Of a stretch of DNA of 64,000 nucleotides, positions 15,488 to 24,645 are shown piece by piece. The stretch is from Companilactobacillus kimchiensis (GTDB taxonomy: Bacteria > Bacillota > Bacilli > Lactobacillales > Lactobacillaceae). The notes beneath the pieces are model-generated. The model ran no database searches, was not told the origin of the DNA, and saw nothing but the letters and a program-made list of their open reading frames with translations. A program made the translations under genes and the position numbers. Position 1 is the first letter of the stretch, and each line of letters begins with the position of its first letter. The DNA lies in NCBI RefSeq assembly GCF_001438805.1, contig NZ_JQCF01000013.1, forward strand, positions 1 to 64,000. Direction: 5' to 3'.

Positions 15488-17822
15488 GCATATTCAAGAT
15501 TTATCTACACAAGAAATAATCGACCTGATGGAATCAGGCCTTAATATGAAGTTTTCCGCTGAACAAGTGGCAATTTTAAAAAATGATTTTATGCGACCAC
15601 TTTTAGTCAATGCCTGTGCTGGTTCCGGTAAGACGACTATCTTTATTTTGATGGCACTGATTGCGATTGCTAAAGGAAACACTGAACCGAATGAAATTTT
15701 AGGAATTACGTTTTCACACAAATCACGAGTTGATATGGGTGAAAGATTTGATAACTTTGTTTCGGAATTGAGTGATACAGGACTAGATTTGTCATATGGT
15801 CGTCCAAATTTTACAACTTTTCATGCTTTGTTTTATCAATTGCTTCGTCAAAATCCTGAATATCGAACTGCTCAGATTTTAACGACTTATCGTTTATTTA
15901 TCAGGGATTTGTCCGATCAAATCAAACATCCCAGTAATGTGATTACTAAGGCCGAGATGCTAGAAGAAATGTTTGACCTCAATGGTTATATGATCAATCA
16001 GGGTTTAACACGGGATGGAATATTACCCGATGAATCTGTTGGTAAACCATTGAATGAGGCTATTAAAGTGATGGCTGAATATTCTCGTCAAAATCATACT
16101 GATGAATTTTATGAAGATTATGTCGACGTGATCAACAAATATCAGGAATTGAAACGTCAAAATGGTTATATTGATTTTAATGATATGAAATTATTGTTGT
16201 TAGAAAGTATGAATGACCCGCAATATCTGCAATATTATCAAAATATTATGTCACGTTATAAAATTGCCGTGATTGATGAATTTCAAGATATTGATAATTT
16301 ACAATGGCAAATCATTTCTAAGTTGTTGAGTCCAGAAACCATGGCACATTTGATTGTAATTGGGGATGATGACCAGAGTATTTATTCGTTTAGAGGTAGT
16401 AATCCGAAGTATATTTTGAATTACAAACGACTTTTGCCTAATGCTCAAAAACATAATTTATCAACCAATTATCGGACCGGTGAGAAAATTCTTAAACGAG
16501 TAATTCCACTAATTAAAAAGAATCATGTTCGACTTGATAAGGAATTGTTATCTGGTCGTAAGGATCAAGGTAAGTTTGTCTTATACAGTAGTAAAAAATC
16601 TGGTTTCAGTGATGATTCAAAGATGTTACGACGTTTGGTCAAGCAGATCAATGATCCAGAAATCAATAATGATGATATTGCTATTTTAGTTCGTTATAAC
16701 TCTTCACGGATGTTGTTGGCTGACTGGTTAGCCAACCAAAAAATTTATGCTAATATCAATAATGCCGGAGCAATTCTTCAGAATAACCTAGTCTATCGAA
16801 TAATCACGGAATTGATGAAATCGTTATGGCAGGATAAGTATAAATATTTTGCTGATCAGGCTAATCGAATTGGTTTTCGAGCTTATAAGGACCATACAAC
16901 TAAAGTTGAGGCTCGAACTGATGATAAATTTCATAAGTTGAGTAAGTACTTACTTGGTGCGGAAGCTTATAATGCTGAAACGAACACACCTTATAAACGG
17001 ACTGATGATCGGGTTAAAGTATATTTTAATAGTATTAAACGTTTTAGAACCCGGATGGATGAGGCTGATAACGAAGAAAGTCGAACCAAATTAGCAAAGA
17101 GCTTGATTAAGGATTTGTATAAAGCTGCCACCAAACTAACTGATAAGTATTTCGACTACATGGAAGAAAAGAATTTCATGTCCAAAGTTGAAGTTAATGA
17201 TATCAAGAAGTATTTGGAAGAAGAATTAGATAAGTACGACAATATCGATGATTTCTTTTTTGATGAAGAACATAAAAAGGAAATCCTTTCTGATCGAATG
17301 GAGCAGGGTAAACAGGAACATCGAATTCAATTTCTATCATTGCATCAAGCTAAAGGTTTGGAGTTTAAGTATGTTTATTTATATGGACTGACCAATAAAG
17401 AAGTTGAGAGTGCGGGAAAAGTTCTAAATGATTGGTTCCCACCAGAAATGCCATTTGATCAATTTACTAAGCAGTGGAAACTAGTTTATAATCAAAGCTT
17501 TAAGTTCCTCGAAAATGCTTTGAAGTCAGCCCATATTGATGACTATAAAGATATTACGAATAATAATGCCTTTAATCCTATTAATATTGAAAAAACTTTG
17601 GCTAAGAAAAAAGAATTTGCCATGTTCCATGCTTTTTATAAAGAAGTTGAGAATTATTCGGCCTTTATTGAAGAGGAACGACGCTTACTTTACGTTGGGG
17701 TTACTCGGGCACAACAAGAGTTATGTTTGCGGATTGCCCCCGATTCTAATCCACTATTGTTTGATTTAAATCTGCCCAAAAAGAAACCTAAAAATACTCC
17801 AACGAAAGAGAAATCACAATAA
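15453..17822 (+). CDS. UvrD/PcrA-like superfamily 1 DNA helicase
   Basis: About 789 aa with the classic SF1A motifs in order: Walker A 'ACAGSGKTT' (Lys60), motif II 'VIDEFQDID', motif III 'GDDDQSIYSFRGSN', motif IV 'STNYRTGEKIL', motif V 'LSLHQAKGLEFKYV' and motif VI 'RRLLYVGVTRAQQEL'. It should unwind DNA 3'-5' using ATP. It differs from the housekeeping PcrA in its diverged middle and lacks the usual long C-terminus, so it is probably an accessory UvrD-type helicase. Start 15453 overlaps the LysR gene by 35 bp and has only a weak site (TTGGAA). Confidence 0.85.
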   Translation: MFKTISEALGDKHIQDLSTQEIIDLMESGLNMKFSAEQVAILKNDFMRPLLVNACAGSGKTTIFILMALIAIAKGNTEPNEILGITFSHKSRVDMGERFDNFVSELSDTGLDLSYGRPNFTTFHALFYQLLRQNPEYRTAQILTTYRLFIRDLSDQIKHPSNVITKAEMLEEMFDLNGYMINQGLTRDGILPDESVGKPLNEAIKVMAEYSRQNHTDEFYEDYVDVINKYQELKRQNGYIDFNDMKLLLLESMNDPQYLQYYQNIMSRYKIAVIDEFQDIDNLQWQIISKLLSPETMAHLIVIGDDDQSIYSFRGSNPKYILNYKRLLPNAQKHNLSTNYRTGEKILKRVIPLIKKNHVRLDKELLSGRKDQGKFVLYSSKKSGFSDDSKMLRRLVKQINDPEINNDDIAILVRYNSSRMLLADWLANQKIYANINNAGAILQNNLVYRIITELMKSLWQDKYKYFADQANRIGFRAYKDHTTKVEARTDDKFHKLSKYLLGAEAYNAETNTPYKRTDDRVKVYFNSIKRFRTRMDEADNEESRTKLAKSLIKDLYKAATKLTDKYFDYMEEKNFMSKVEVNDIKKYLEEELDKYDNIDDFFFDEEHKKEILSDRMEQGKQEHRIQFLSLHQAKGLEFKYVYLYGLTNKEVESAGKVLNDWFPPEMPFDQFTKQWKLVYNQSFKFLENALKSAHIDDYKDITNNNAFNPINIEKTLAKKKEFAMFHAFYKEVENYSAFIEEERRLLYVGVTRAQQELCLRIAPDSNPLLFDLNLPKKKPKNTPTKEKSQ

Positions 17823-17897
17823 AATTATCGTGGATGAATTCAAACGAATTTTTTTCAATTAAGGTATGATGGATATATACCTAATTGGGAGAAAATA

Positions 17898-18188
17898 ATG
17901 AAAATTCGTCGTACGATTGCAGTAATACCAACTTTTATTTTGATAGCCATTTTATTGTATAGTCTTTATTTGAGAAGTGTTGGCGGAGGTTGGATCAATT
18001 ATTTCGTGATTGGAATAACTGGGTTAAGTGCTTATGTTCCTATCGCAGTTTTTATTGAGGGAATAGCAACTTCTTTTCGAAATATGCGTCCATTTCCGTT
18101 ACGAGATAAAATATTTTACAGTTATATGATTTTGGTTTGGATAATTGCCTTAGTGATTGCCATTGGTTCAATGAGTCATAATAAATGA
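17898..18188 (+). CDS. Small membrane protein of unknown function
   Basis: A 96-aa protein with three hydrophobic segments (about residues 7-25, 33-55 and 72-92) and short charged loops. I do not recognise a family. GGGAG precedes the ATG at good spacing, and a perfect terminator follows 7 bp after the stop, so it is a free-standing gene. Confidence 0.7.
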   Translation: MKIRRTIAVIPTFILIAILLYSLYLRSVGGGWINYFVIGITGLSAYVPIAVFIEGIATSFRNMRPFPLRDKIFYSYMILVWIIALVIAIGSMSHNK

Positions 18189-18194
18189 TTAAAG

Positions 18195-18223
18195 AAAAAG
18201 CATTCCATTATGGAATGCTTTTT
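18195..18223. terminator. Terminator
   Basis: A perfect 13-bp stem AAAAAGCATTCCA/TGGAATGCTTTTT with a 3-nt loop. Confidence 0.88.
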
Positions 18224-18236
18224 GCTTTATCTTGAA

Positions 18237-18266
18237 TTGTTCTAAAGACTACTGCCACCTTATAAT
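18237..18266 (+). promoter_or_regulatory. Putative promoter of the lpd operon
   Basis: TTGTTC (18237-18242) and TATAAT (18261-18266) are 18 bp apart, about 30 bp ahead of the decarboxylase start codon. Confidence 0.55.
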
Positions 18267-18297
18267 AATCCTTGTTAAGAAAGCAGAGGCCAAATAG

Positions 18298-19767
18298 ATG
18301 ACAGAAAAATATGATTTACGAAAAGTTATTTCTGAATTAAAAGAGTTACTCGGTCAATACCATGAAACTAATGTTGAAGTTGATCTTGATGCTGAACTAT
18401 CCGGTGTTTATCGCTATATTGGTGCTGGTGGAACGGTTCAACGTCCGACTACAGAAGGACCATCAATGATGTTTAATAATATTAAAGATTTCCCAGGTGC
18501 CCGAGTTTATATTGGCTCAATGGCCAGTCGTAAACGGGTGGGAAAGATTCTGCATCATGATTATCAAACACTTGGACGTTTTTTGAAAGATTCAGTGGAA
18601 CATCCAGTCGCTCCAGTGACTATCGAAGCCGATAAAGCACCAGTCCAAGAAGTTGTCCACAAGGTAACTGATGCTGACTTTGATATTCGTAAAATCATTC
18701 CCGCTGCCACCAACACTGAATATGATGCTGGTCCATATATTACCGTCGGTTTGGTGCTAGGTTCCAATCCTGATAAAACTATGTCAGACGTGACAATTCA
18801 CCGCATGGTTTTGGAAGATAAAGATACAATTGGAATGTACATCATGCCTGGTGGTCGTCACATTGGTCATTTTCAAAAGGAATTTGAAAAATTAAATAAA
18901 CCAATGCCGATTACAATCAATATTGGACTTGATCCGGCAATAACCATTGGGGCAACTTTTGAGCCACCTACAACACCACTTGGTTATGATGAATTAAATA
19001 TTGCTGGTGCCATGCGTCAACAGGCGGTTGAATTAGTGGCTGCTAAGACAGTGAACGAAAAGGCAATTGCTCGAGCTGAATATGTTATTGAAGCTGAAAT
19101 TATGCCTAATCAAACGATGCAGGAAGATATCAATACTCATACTGGCAAGGCAATGCCTGAATTTCCTGGTTACAATGGGGATGCTAATCCAGCGGTTAAT
19201 GTTGTCAAAGTTAAGGCAATTACAACTCGTAAAAATCCAATTTTTCAAACCATGATCGGTCCCAGTGAAGAACATGTTTCAATGGCTGGTATTCCTACTG
19301 AAGCTAGTATTTTGGAATTAGTTGACAAGGCTATCCCTGGAAAGGTAGTTAATGTTTATAATCCACCGGCTGGTGGCGGTAAACTGATGACTATTATGCA
19401 GATCCATAAAGATGATGAAGCCGATGAAGGCATCCAACGGCAAGCAGCCATTCTAGCTTTGTCAGCCTTTAAAGAACTCAAAACAGTTATTTTGGTTGAT
19501 GATGATGTTGATATTTTTGATATGAATGATGTGATGTGGACCTTGAATACTCGATTCCAAGGTGACAAGGATATTATGGTGTTACCTGGTATGAGAAACC
19601 ATCCACTCGATCCTTCAGAAAGACCTGAGTATGATCCGAAGTCGATTCGAGTTCGAGGGATGAGTTCGAAAACTATTTTAGATGGCACCGTGCCATTTGA
19701 TATGAAAGGTACGTTTGAACGAGCTCAATTTAAAGAAGTTAAGGATTGGCAAAAATATTTAGATTAA
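18298..19767 (+). CDS. lpdC: UbiD-family decarboxylase, gallate decarboxylase catalytic subunit type
   Basis: A 489-aa UbiD-family enzyme using prenylated FMN to remove CO2 from aromatic acids. The length and its two partners downstream (UbiX-type LpdB, then LpdD) match the gallate/protocatechuate decarboxylase LpdBCD of lactobacilli, which acts after tannase on plant phenolics. Visible family landmarks include 'GPSMMFNNIKDFPGARV' near residue 55, 'GGRHIGHF' near 185 and the C-terminal 'RGMSSKTILDGTVP'. It starts 12 bp ahead of lpdB. The symbol is by similarity to Lactiplantibacillus; another aromatic substrate is possible. Confidence 0.85.
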   Translation: MTEKYDLRKVISELKELLGQYHETNVEVDLDAELSGVYRYIGAGGTVQRPTTEGPSMMFNNIKDFPGARVYIGSMASRKRVGKILHHDYQTLGRFLKDSVEHPVAPVTIEADKAPVQEVVHKVTDADFDIRKIIPAATNTEYDAGPYITVGLVLGSNPDKTMSDVTIHRMVLEDKDTIGMYIMPGGRHIGHFQKEFEKLNKPMPITINIGLDPAITIGATFEPPTTPLGYDELNIAGAMRQQAVELVAAKTVNEKAIARAEYVIEAEIMPNQTMQEDINTHTGKAMPEFPGYNGDANPAVNVVKVKAITTRKNPIFQTMIGPSEEHVSMAGIPTEASILELVDKAIPGKVVNVYNPPAGGGKLMTIMQIHKDDEADEGIQRQAAILALSAFKELKTVILVDDDVDIFDMNDVMWTLNTRFQGDKDIMVLPGMRNHPLDPSERPEYDPKSIRVRGMSSKTILDGTVPFDMKGTFERAQFKEVKDWQKYLD

Positions 19768-19779
19768 GGAAGTGTTGAT

Positions 19780-20352
19780 ATGTTCCGCAAACGAAAAATT
19801 GTTATCGGTGTAACGGGGGCTTCAGGTACGATTTATGCGATTGATTTGATGAAAAATTTACAAGCAATCGAAAATGTTGAAACGCATGTCGTTTTTAGTG
19901 CTTGGGCTAAAAAAAATCTTCAATTGGAAACTGACTTGTCATTAGTGGACATTAGGCAATTAGCGAATTATTTTTACAGCGATAGTGATCTTGGTGCTAC
20001 CATTGCTAGTGGCTCATTTTTAACTGACGGAATGGTAATCGTACCAGCTAGTATGAAAACAGTAGCCAGTATTGCCGTTGGTATCGGTGATAATTTGATT
20101 TCGCGAGCAGCAGATGTAACACTGAAAGAACAAAGAAAGTTAATCATGGTACCACGAGAAACACCTTTGAATACGATTCATTTGGAAAACATGACTAAAT
20201 TATCAAAGCTGGGAGTACAAATGATTCCACCAATTCCAGCATTTTATAATCATCCCCAAACGATTCAAGATTTGGTTGATCATCAGACTATGAAAGAATT
20301 GGATGCTTTAGGTATTGCCAACGATATCGATGGACGTTGGGAGGGAATTTAA
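19780..20352 (+). CDS. lpdB: UbiX-type flavin prenyltransferase
   Basis: A 190-aa enzyme that joins dimethylallyl phosphate to FMN, making the prenylated FMN cofactor of the UbiD partner. The N-terminal 'VIGVTGASGTIYAIDLM' is the FMN-binding loop, and 'VIVPASMKTVASIAVGIGDNLISRAADV' with 'PRETPLNTIHLENM' are strongly conserved in UbiX. It lies between lpdC and lpdD with tight spacing; its TAA overlaps the ATG of lpdD. Confidence 0.9.
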   Translation: MFRKRKIVIGVTGASGTIYAIDLMKNLQAIENVETHVVFSAWAKKNLQLETDLSLVDIRQLANYFYSDSDLGATIASGSFLTDGMVIVPASMKTVASIAVGIGDNLISRAADVTLKEQRKLIMVPRETPLNTIHLENMTKLSKLGVQMIPPIPAFYNHPQTIQDLVDHQTMKELDALGIANDIDGRWEGI

Positions 20353-20759
20353 TGAAATTTTCAGTTACTGCCGAGGATTATACAATTGAAGCCGCGCTTA
20401 AAGTTATCGGTAAAGATTTATTTATTGCTTTAACTGGTGGGGATAATCCGCATATTGGAACGGTCACTACTTTAACTAAGAATACTAAAATGCAAACAGT
20501 CAGATTTCCAAGCCATGATGGACGATTACATAAGGATGATGTCTTAGCTACTGAAATCGGACAAATCATTCAACCATTTTTGCCCGGTAGTTGTACGATA
20601 ACTGCCGGTGTCCATGTAAATCATATTTCTAAAAAACAAATTATGATTTCTGCTCAGATGTCACATGATTTAGGTCAGCAAATTAAAGTATGGTTAGAAC
20701 AAACTGACTTTAGTGGGATTGAACCGGTTTATTACAGTAATACGGAGACCCCCAAATAA
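20352..20759 (+). CDS. lpdD: LpdD-type small accessory protein of the decarboxylase
   Basis: A 135-aa protein resembling LpdD/VdcD, found beside UbiX/UbiD pairs. Conserved-looking pieces are 'TGGDNPHIGTV' and 'FPSHDGRLHKD'. Its exact role is not settled; it is thought to help decarboxylase function. The start ATG overlaps the lpdB stop by 1 bp and is preceded by GGGAGGG, which makes it better than the upstream in-frame TTG. Confidence 0.8.
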   Translation: MKFSVTAEDYTIEAALKVIGKDLFIALTGGDNPHIGTVTTLTKNTKMQTVRFPSHDGRLHKDDVLATEIGQIIQPFLPGSCTITAGVHVNHISKKQIMISAQMSHDLGQQIKVWLEQTDFSGIEPVYYSNTETPK

Positions 20760-20773
20760 TCGCTATAACACTA

Positions 20774-20836
20774 AAAATCACACTATATTATGAATCCCAA
20801 TTAATGGGTTCGCCATAATATAATGTGATTTTTTTG
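20774..20836. terminator. Long bidirectional terminator (hairpin type E, copy 1)
   Basis: AAAATCACACTATATTATG pairs with CATAATATAATGTGATTTT, with an inner CCCA/TGGG stem, between the convergent lpdD and ABC permease genes. Its outline resembles the hairpin at 46603-46675 (AATCACACTA... GAATCCC). Confidence 0.82.
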
Positions 20837-20842
20837 ATGTAA

Positions 20843-21619
20843 TTAATTGTTGTGGTTGTAAGCCAAAACAGTCAATGGTGCAAATATTACAACAATTGCT
20901 AGACCCATTATTAAGACCATTCCTGCGGTACTTGATAATGTACCAGTGGCCAAAATTTGCCGAATAGCTGTAATAACGTAAGTGACTGGATTTAGATTAG
21001 CAATAACTTGTAAGAATTTTGGTAAAGTTCTAATGGGAATAAAAGCATTAGATAGAAAAGACAACATTAGCATTGTAATCATAGAAATGCTTTGAACCAT
21101 CGTGGCACTTTTTGCTAAGAGTCCGACTAATGCATAGATCCAGGAGATAGCCCAACCAATAAAGACTGCCAAGAGGACGACGATAACTAACCAACCAAAA
21201 CCAACATTTGGACGCCAGCCCATGAAATAACCGGTAGCCAATGATGCGATAGTAGCAATGAAGAGTCTTAAAATGTCAGCGAATAATTGTCCGGCTAAGG
21301 GAGCAATGTGTGCCATCGGTAATGATTTAAACCGATCAAAAACACCAGACTCCATATCTTCGCGAATTTGAGATCCCGATCCCGAAGCGGCTGAAAGGAT
21401 CGTTTGGACTAGGATTCCAGGAACAATGGTTGGTAAGTAACCCTGAACACCACCGGCGATGGCACCACCAAAGAGATAACCAAACAAAATCATAAAGAGA
21501 ATTGGCTGAATCAAAACATCCATGAAACGATCAGGATTGTGTAAAGTTTTTAATAGGTTGCGGTAGGCCATAGTGAAAGTGTTTTGAATAATATTACCGC
21601 GTTGAGTTTTAATTTCCAT
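20843..21619 (-). CDS. ABC-2 type transporter permease (DrrB-like)
   Basis: A 258-aa permease with six hydrophobic segments and the ABC-2 signature region ('PGILVQTILSAASGSGSQIREDMESGVFDRFKSLPM'). It forms an exporter with the ATPase encoded 17 bp upstream. Substrates of this family are drugs, lipids or polysaccharides; none can be assigned. The divergent MarR regulator suggests induction by a toxic compound. Confidence 0.85.
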   Translation of the reverse strand: MEIKTQRGNIIQNTFTMAYRNLLKTLHNPDRFMDVLIQPILFMILFGYLFGGAIAGGVQGYLPTIVPGILVQTILSAASGSGSQIREDMESGVFDRFKSLPMAHIAPLAGQLFADILRLFIATIASLATGYFMGWRPNVGFGWLVIVVLLAVFIGWAISWIYALVGLLAKSATMVQSISMITMLMLSFLSNAFIPIRTLPKFLQVIANLNPVTYVITAIRQILATGTLSSTAGMVLIMGLAIVVIFAPLTVLAYNHNN

Positions 21620-21636
21620 TTTATTTTTCCTCCAAA

Positions 21637-22572
21637 TTAATTTTTACCGACAGTTAAGGCCATGAAGACATCATCAAGGGATGGTTCTTGGACACTTAAA
21701 TCAGTAATTTTTATTTTTGCAGCCTTTAATTGTGCCAAAGCATTAGTTACTTGTTCCGACTGTTTAAAACTGGCACTGATATTATTGTTGATGACATTTG
21801 GTTGTGATTGCAGTTCAGTGCCAATAATATTCTCAGCTTTAATTAAATTATTATCATCAGGAATATTTAAACGCATAGTTGCTTGACCTGTTTGATGCTT
21901 TAAGTCGGCTGGAGTACCAATTTTGATTAATTTTCCATGATCGATTACTGCCACACGATCGGCCAGAGCATCAGCTTCATCAAGGTATTGGGTCGTTAGA
22001 ACAATGGTTGAGCCGTGTGCAACTAAATTACGAATGGTATCCCACATTTGGGTACGTGTTCTAGGATCAAGTCCCGTAGTTGGCTCATCTAAAAATATTA
22101 AAGCAGGTTGAGTTATTAAACTAACAGCTAAATCTAAGCGTCGTCTCATACCTCCTGAAAAACTTGATAAGGACTTATTGGCACTATTTTCCAGAGAAAA
22201 TTCTTTTAATAATTCCTTAGTTCGTAGTTTGGAATCTTGACGTGAAAGACCATTTAAGCGGGAAAAAATCATTAAATTTTCACGGGCTGAAATATCTTCA
22301 TCGACAGAGGCATATTGTCCAGTCAGGCCAAACATGGAACGAGCCAAGGTACTTTCAGTTTTAATATCATGACCAAAAATAGTAATGTTGCCATTGGTTG
22401 GTTTTAGTAAAGTGGTGATCATGCGTAAGATGGTCGTTTTACCAGCACCATTTGGTCCCAATAAACCAAAGACTTCACCTTTCTTAACAGAGAAAGAAAC
22501 GTCGTCGACAGCGACTTGTTGAGCAAATTTTTTAGTTAGGTGATCAACTTGAATCGCGTTAGTATTTTGCAT
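21637..22572 (-). CDS. ABC transporter ATP-binding protein (DrrA-like)
   Basis: A 311-aa ATPase with Walker A 'GPNGAGKTT', signature 'FSGGMRRRLDLAVSL', Walker B 'ALIFLDEPTTGLDP' and a C-terminal extension typical of DrrA-type drug-export ATPases. Start 22572 is chosen because GAGGT is well spaced there; the ATG at 22581 is too close. It pairs with the permease downstream and is divergent from a MarR gene with three palindromic operators in between. Confidence 0.88.
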   Translation of the reverse strand: MQNTNAIQVDHLTKKFAQQVAVDDVSFSVKKGEVFGLLGPNGAGKTTILRMITTLLKPTNGNITIFGHDIKTESTLARSMFGLTGQYASVDEDISARENLMIFSRLNGLSRQDSKLRTKELLKEFSLENSANKSLSSFSGGMRRRLDLAVSLITQPALIFLDEPTTGLDPRTRTQMWDTIRNLVAHGSTIVLTTQYLDEADALADRVAVIDHGKLIKIGTPADLKHQTGQATMRLNIPDDNNLIKAENIIGTELQSQPNVINNNISASFKQSEQVTNALAQLKAAKIKITDLSVQEPSLDDVFMALTVGKN

Positions 22573-22604
22573 AATAATCATGACCTCGAATTTTTAAATA
22601 TTCA

Positions 22605-22679
22605 TCAGGTGTACCTGACAAAATAGATTATAAGGTCCACCTTACTAAAAAGTCAACAGATTTATTCAGGTACACCTGA
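22605..22679. promoter_or_regulatory. Three MarR-type operators between the exporter and its regulator
   Basis: TCAGGTGTACCTGA (22605-22618), AAGGTCCACCTT (22632-22643) and TCAGGTACACCTGA (22666-22679) share the core AGGTNNACCT; the outer two are reverse complements of each other. They cover the promoter region of both divergent genes. Confidence 0.8.
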
Positions 22680-22726
22680 TTTAATTTAAATGGCAGTGTA
22701 TAATAATGCTTAGGAGGGCACGACTT

Positions 22727-23251
22727 ATGAGTGATTTAATTAAACAAGAAAAAACTGCAGGTAAATTAGTTAAATTGGGAATGTTGCAACATGTTTCTGA
22801 AGAAGTTTCTAAGAAACATCCTGATTATCGAATGCTCTTTCAAGGCCAGGGTAAAATTTTATTGGCATTAACTGAAGAGGATGATCTACCGCAAAAAGAA
22901 CTGGCTAAACGCTTAGATATGACTGCTCAATCGACAGCTGAATTTGTACGAAAACTGGAGAAAAAGGGTTTAGTATCAAGGGTTAAATCTGTTTCTGATA
23001 AACGAATCATCATTGTTAGTTTAACTGAGGCTGGCCGAATGGAAACTAAAAAAAGCATCCAGGTTATTCCTGAATACTTGAAGGATCTAAGTGATGTCGA
23101 ATTAGATCAGTTAGGTAATATTTTGGATAAAGTAAATGATCGAATATATGAAGAAATTAAATCGGCTGATCCAACCTTACACAATAAGTACCATCAAATG
23201 GTCATGGCATATTTATTAACTAAATTTGATCCTGATGATCATAAATTCTAG
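22727..23251 (+). CDS. MarR-family transcriptional regulator
   Basis: A 174-aa protein with a winged-helix domain ('LPQKELAKRLDMTAQSTAEFVRKLEKKGLVSR', then wing 'SDKRIIIVSLTEAG'). Start 22727 follows GGAGGG with good spacing. It probably represses itself and the divergent ABC exporter through the three AGGTNNACCT palindromes. A perfect 22-bp terminator follows. Confidence 0.88.
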   Translation: MSDLIKQEKTAGKLVKLGMLQHVSEEVSKKHPDYRMLFQGQGKILLALTEEDDLPQKELAKRLDMTAQSTAEFVRKLEKKGLVSRVKSVSDKRIIIVSLTEAGRMETKKSIQVIPEYLKDLSDVELDQLGNILDKVNDRIYEEIKSADPTLHNKYHQMVMAYLLTKFDPDDHKF

Positions 23252-23294
23252 AAAATAAAAGTTTAATTAATACAGAGGTTTTACGATGTCTTTT

Positions 23295-23345
23295 AAACAA
23301 ACAAGCTGCAGTAATCATTTTTAGATTACTGCAGCTTGTTTGTTT
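23295..23345. terminator. Perfect 22-bp inverted repeat between convergent genes
   Basis: The left arm 23295-23316 pairs perfectly with 23324-23345 around a 7-nt loop. It most likely terminates both the MarR and coaBC transcripts, although its T-tract (TTGTTTGTTT) is interrupted. Confidence 0.78.
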
Positions 23346-23369
23346 AATGTTTAAAGACTGATTGTATTT

Positions 23370-24566
23370 TTAAAGCTTATTAGCGAGATAAAAATCCCAG
23401 AATTTTTTTGCAACGTCGATTTTCGACATTAAAGGCCAAGTATCAGGTGCTTGATTCTTTTGTAAAAGGGTGATTTTATTAGTATCGACTCCAAATCCAG
23501 CTCCCGCTGAAGCAACATTGTTAGCTAAAATGACATTAGCATTTTTACTATTGAGTTTCTTTTCGGCATTGGCCAAAAGATTTTGAGTTTCAGCGGCAAA
23601 ACCAACGACGAATTGATTAGTTTTGGTAGCGGCGATAGTTTTAAGAATATCAGGGTTCTTAGTTAATTTGATGGTAAAGATATCTTCATCATCATTTTTT
23701 TTGATTTTTTGATCAGCTACATTGACCGGTTTGAAATCGGCCACAGCCGCAGCCATAACTAAAACGTCCGTTGTGGGAAAATATTCTTTTAGGGTAGTCA
23801 TCAATTGATCAGCGGTTTGAATTTCAATCAGTTTGATGCCAGTTATATTGGTTTTAATAGTTGTGATCAAGGTAACGTCAGCGCCTAAGTCACGAGCGAC
23901 TTGAGCCATAGCTAAGCCCATTTTACCTGAAGAACGATTACCAATATAACGAACAGGGTCGATAGCTTCCTTGGTACCACCAGCAGTAACGATAACCTTT
24001 TTGCCAGCTAATTTCTGATTGATGAAATTGGATTTAATGGCTGTTAAGATTTCAGGTAATTCAGGTAAGCGTCCTTTACCAGTCATGCCTTCAGCTAAGA
24101 AACCAATTGCCGGTTCAACAATTTGGACATGCATTTCCTGAAGTGTTGTTAAATTCTTTTGTACCGCCGGATTTTGGTACATATCGGTATTCATGGCAGG
24201 AAAAATTAATTTAGGGGCCTTAGTAGCGAGTAAACTAGTTGAAGCGATATCATCAGCCAACCCATTGGCCATTTTTCCAATAATGTTAGCCGTGGCTGGA
24301 AGTACAACGGCCAAATCAGTCCACAGAGCCAATTTAATATGGGGAATAAAGTCGTCAGTAGCGGTTTGTGGTGTAAAATTGTCGGTAATTACTGGTCTCT
24401 GACTTAAAGTAGCGAAAGTCAATGGTGTGACAAACTGTTGTGCGGCAGCAGTCATGATAACCTGGACTTTTGCTTCTTGTTTGATCAAAGCACGGACGAC
24501 ATTGAGTGCTTTATAAGCAGCGATGCCACCAGTTACGTAAAGGGCAATATGTTTATCCTTGAGCAT
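23370..24566 (-). CDS. coaBC: Bifunctional phosphopantothenoylcysteine decarboxylase/synthetase
   Basis: A 398-aa Dfp protein of coenzyme A synthesis. The N-terminal flavin-dependent CoaC half has 'VTGGIAAYKALNVVRALI', the 'PAMNTDMYQNPAV' motif and 'LPATANIIGKMANGLADD'. The C-terminal CoaB half has 'VTAGGTKEAIDPVRYIGNRSSGKMG' and 'FVVGFAAETQ'. It joins cysteine to 4'-phosphopantothenate and decarboxylates the product. GAGGTG precedes the ATG. Confidence 0.95.
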   Translation of the reverse strand: MLKDKHIALYVTGGIAAYKALNVVRALIKQEAKVQVIMTAAAQQFVTPLTFATLSQRPVITDNFTPQTATDDFIPHIKLALWTDLAVVLPATANIIGKMANGLADDIASTSLLATKAPKLIFPAMNTDMYQNPAVQKNLTTLQEMHVQIVEPAIGFLAEGMTGKGRLPELPEILTAIKSNFINQKLAGKKVIVTAGGTKEAIDPVRYIGNRSSGKMGLAMAQVARDLGADVTLITTIKTNITGIKLIEIQTADQLMTTLKEYFPTTDVLVMAAAVADFKPVNVADQKIKKNDDEDIFTIKLTKNPDILKTIAATKTNQFVVGFAAETQNLLANAEKKLNSKNANVILANNVASAGAGFGVDTNKITLLQKNQAPDTWPLMSKIDVAKKFWDFYLANKL

Positions 24567-24645
24567 TTCTTCACCTCAAAAAATTTTCTTACTACTATTA
24601 TACCTGTTTTGAGGTATGATATGATTTTTCCATCAGGAGGATACC

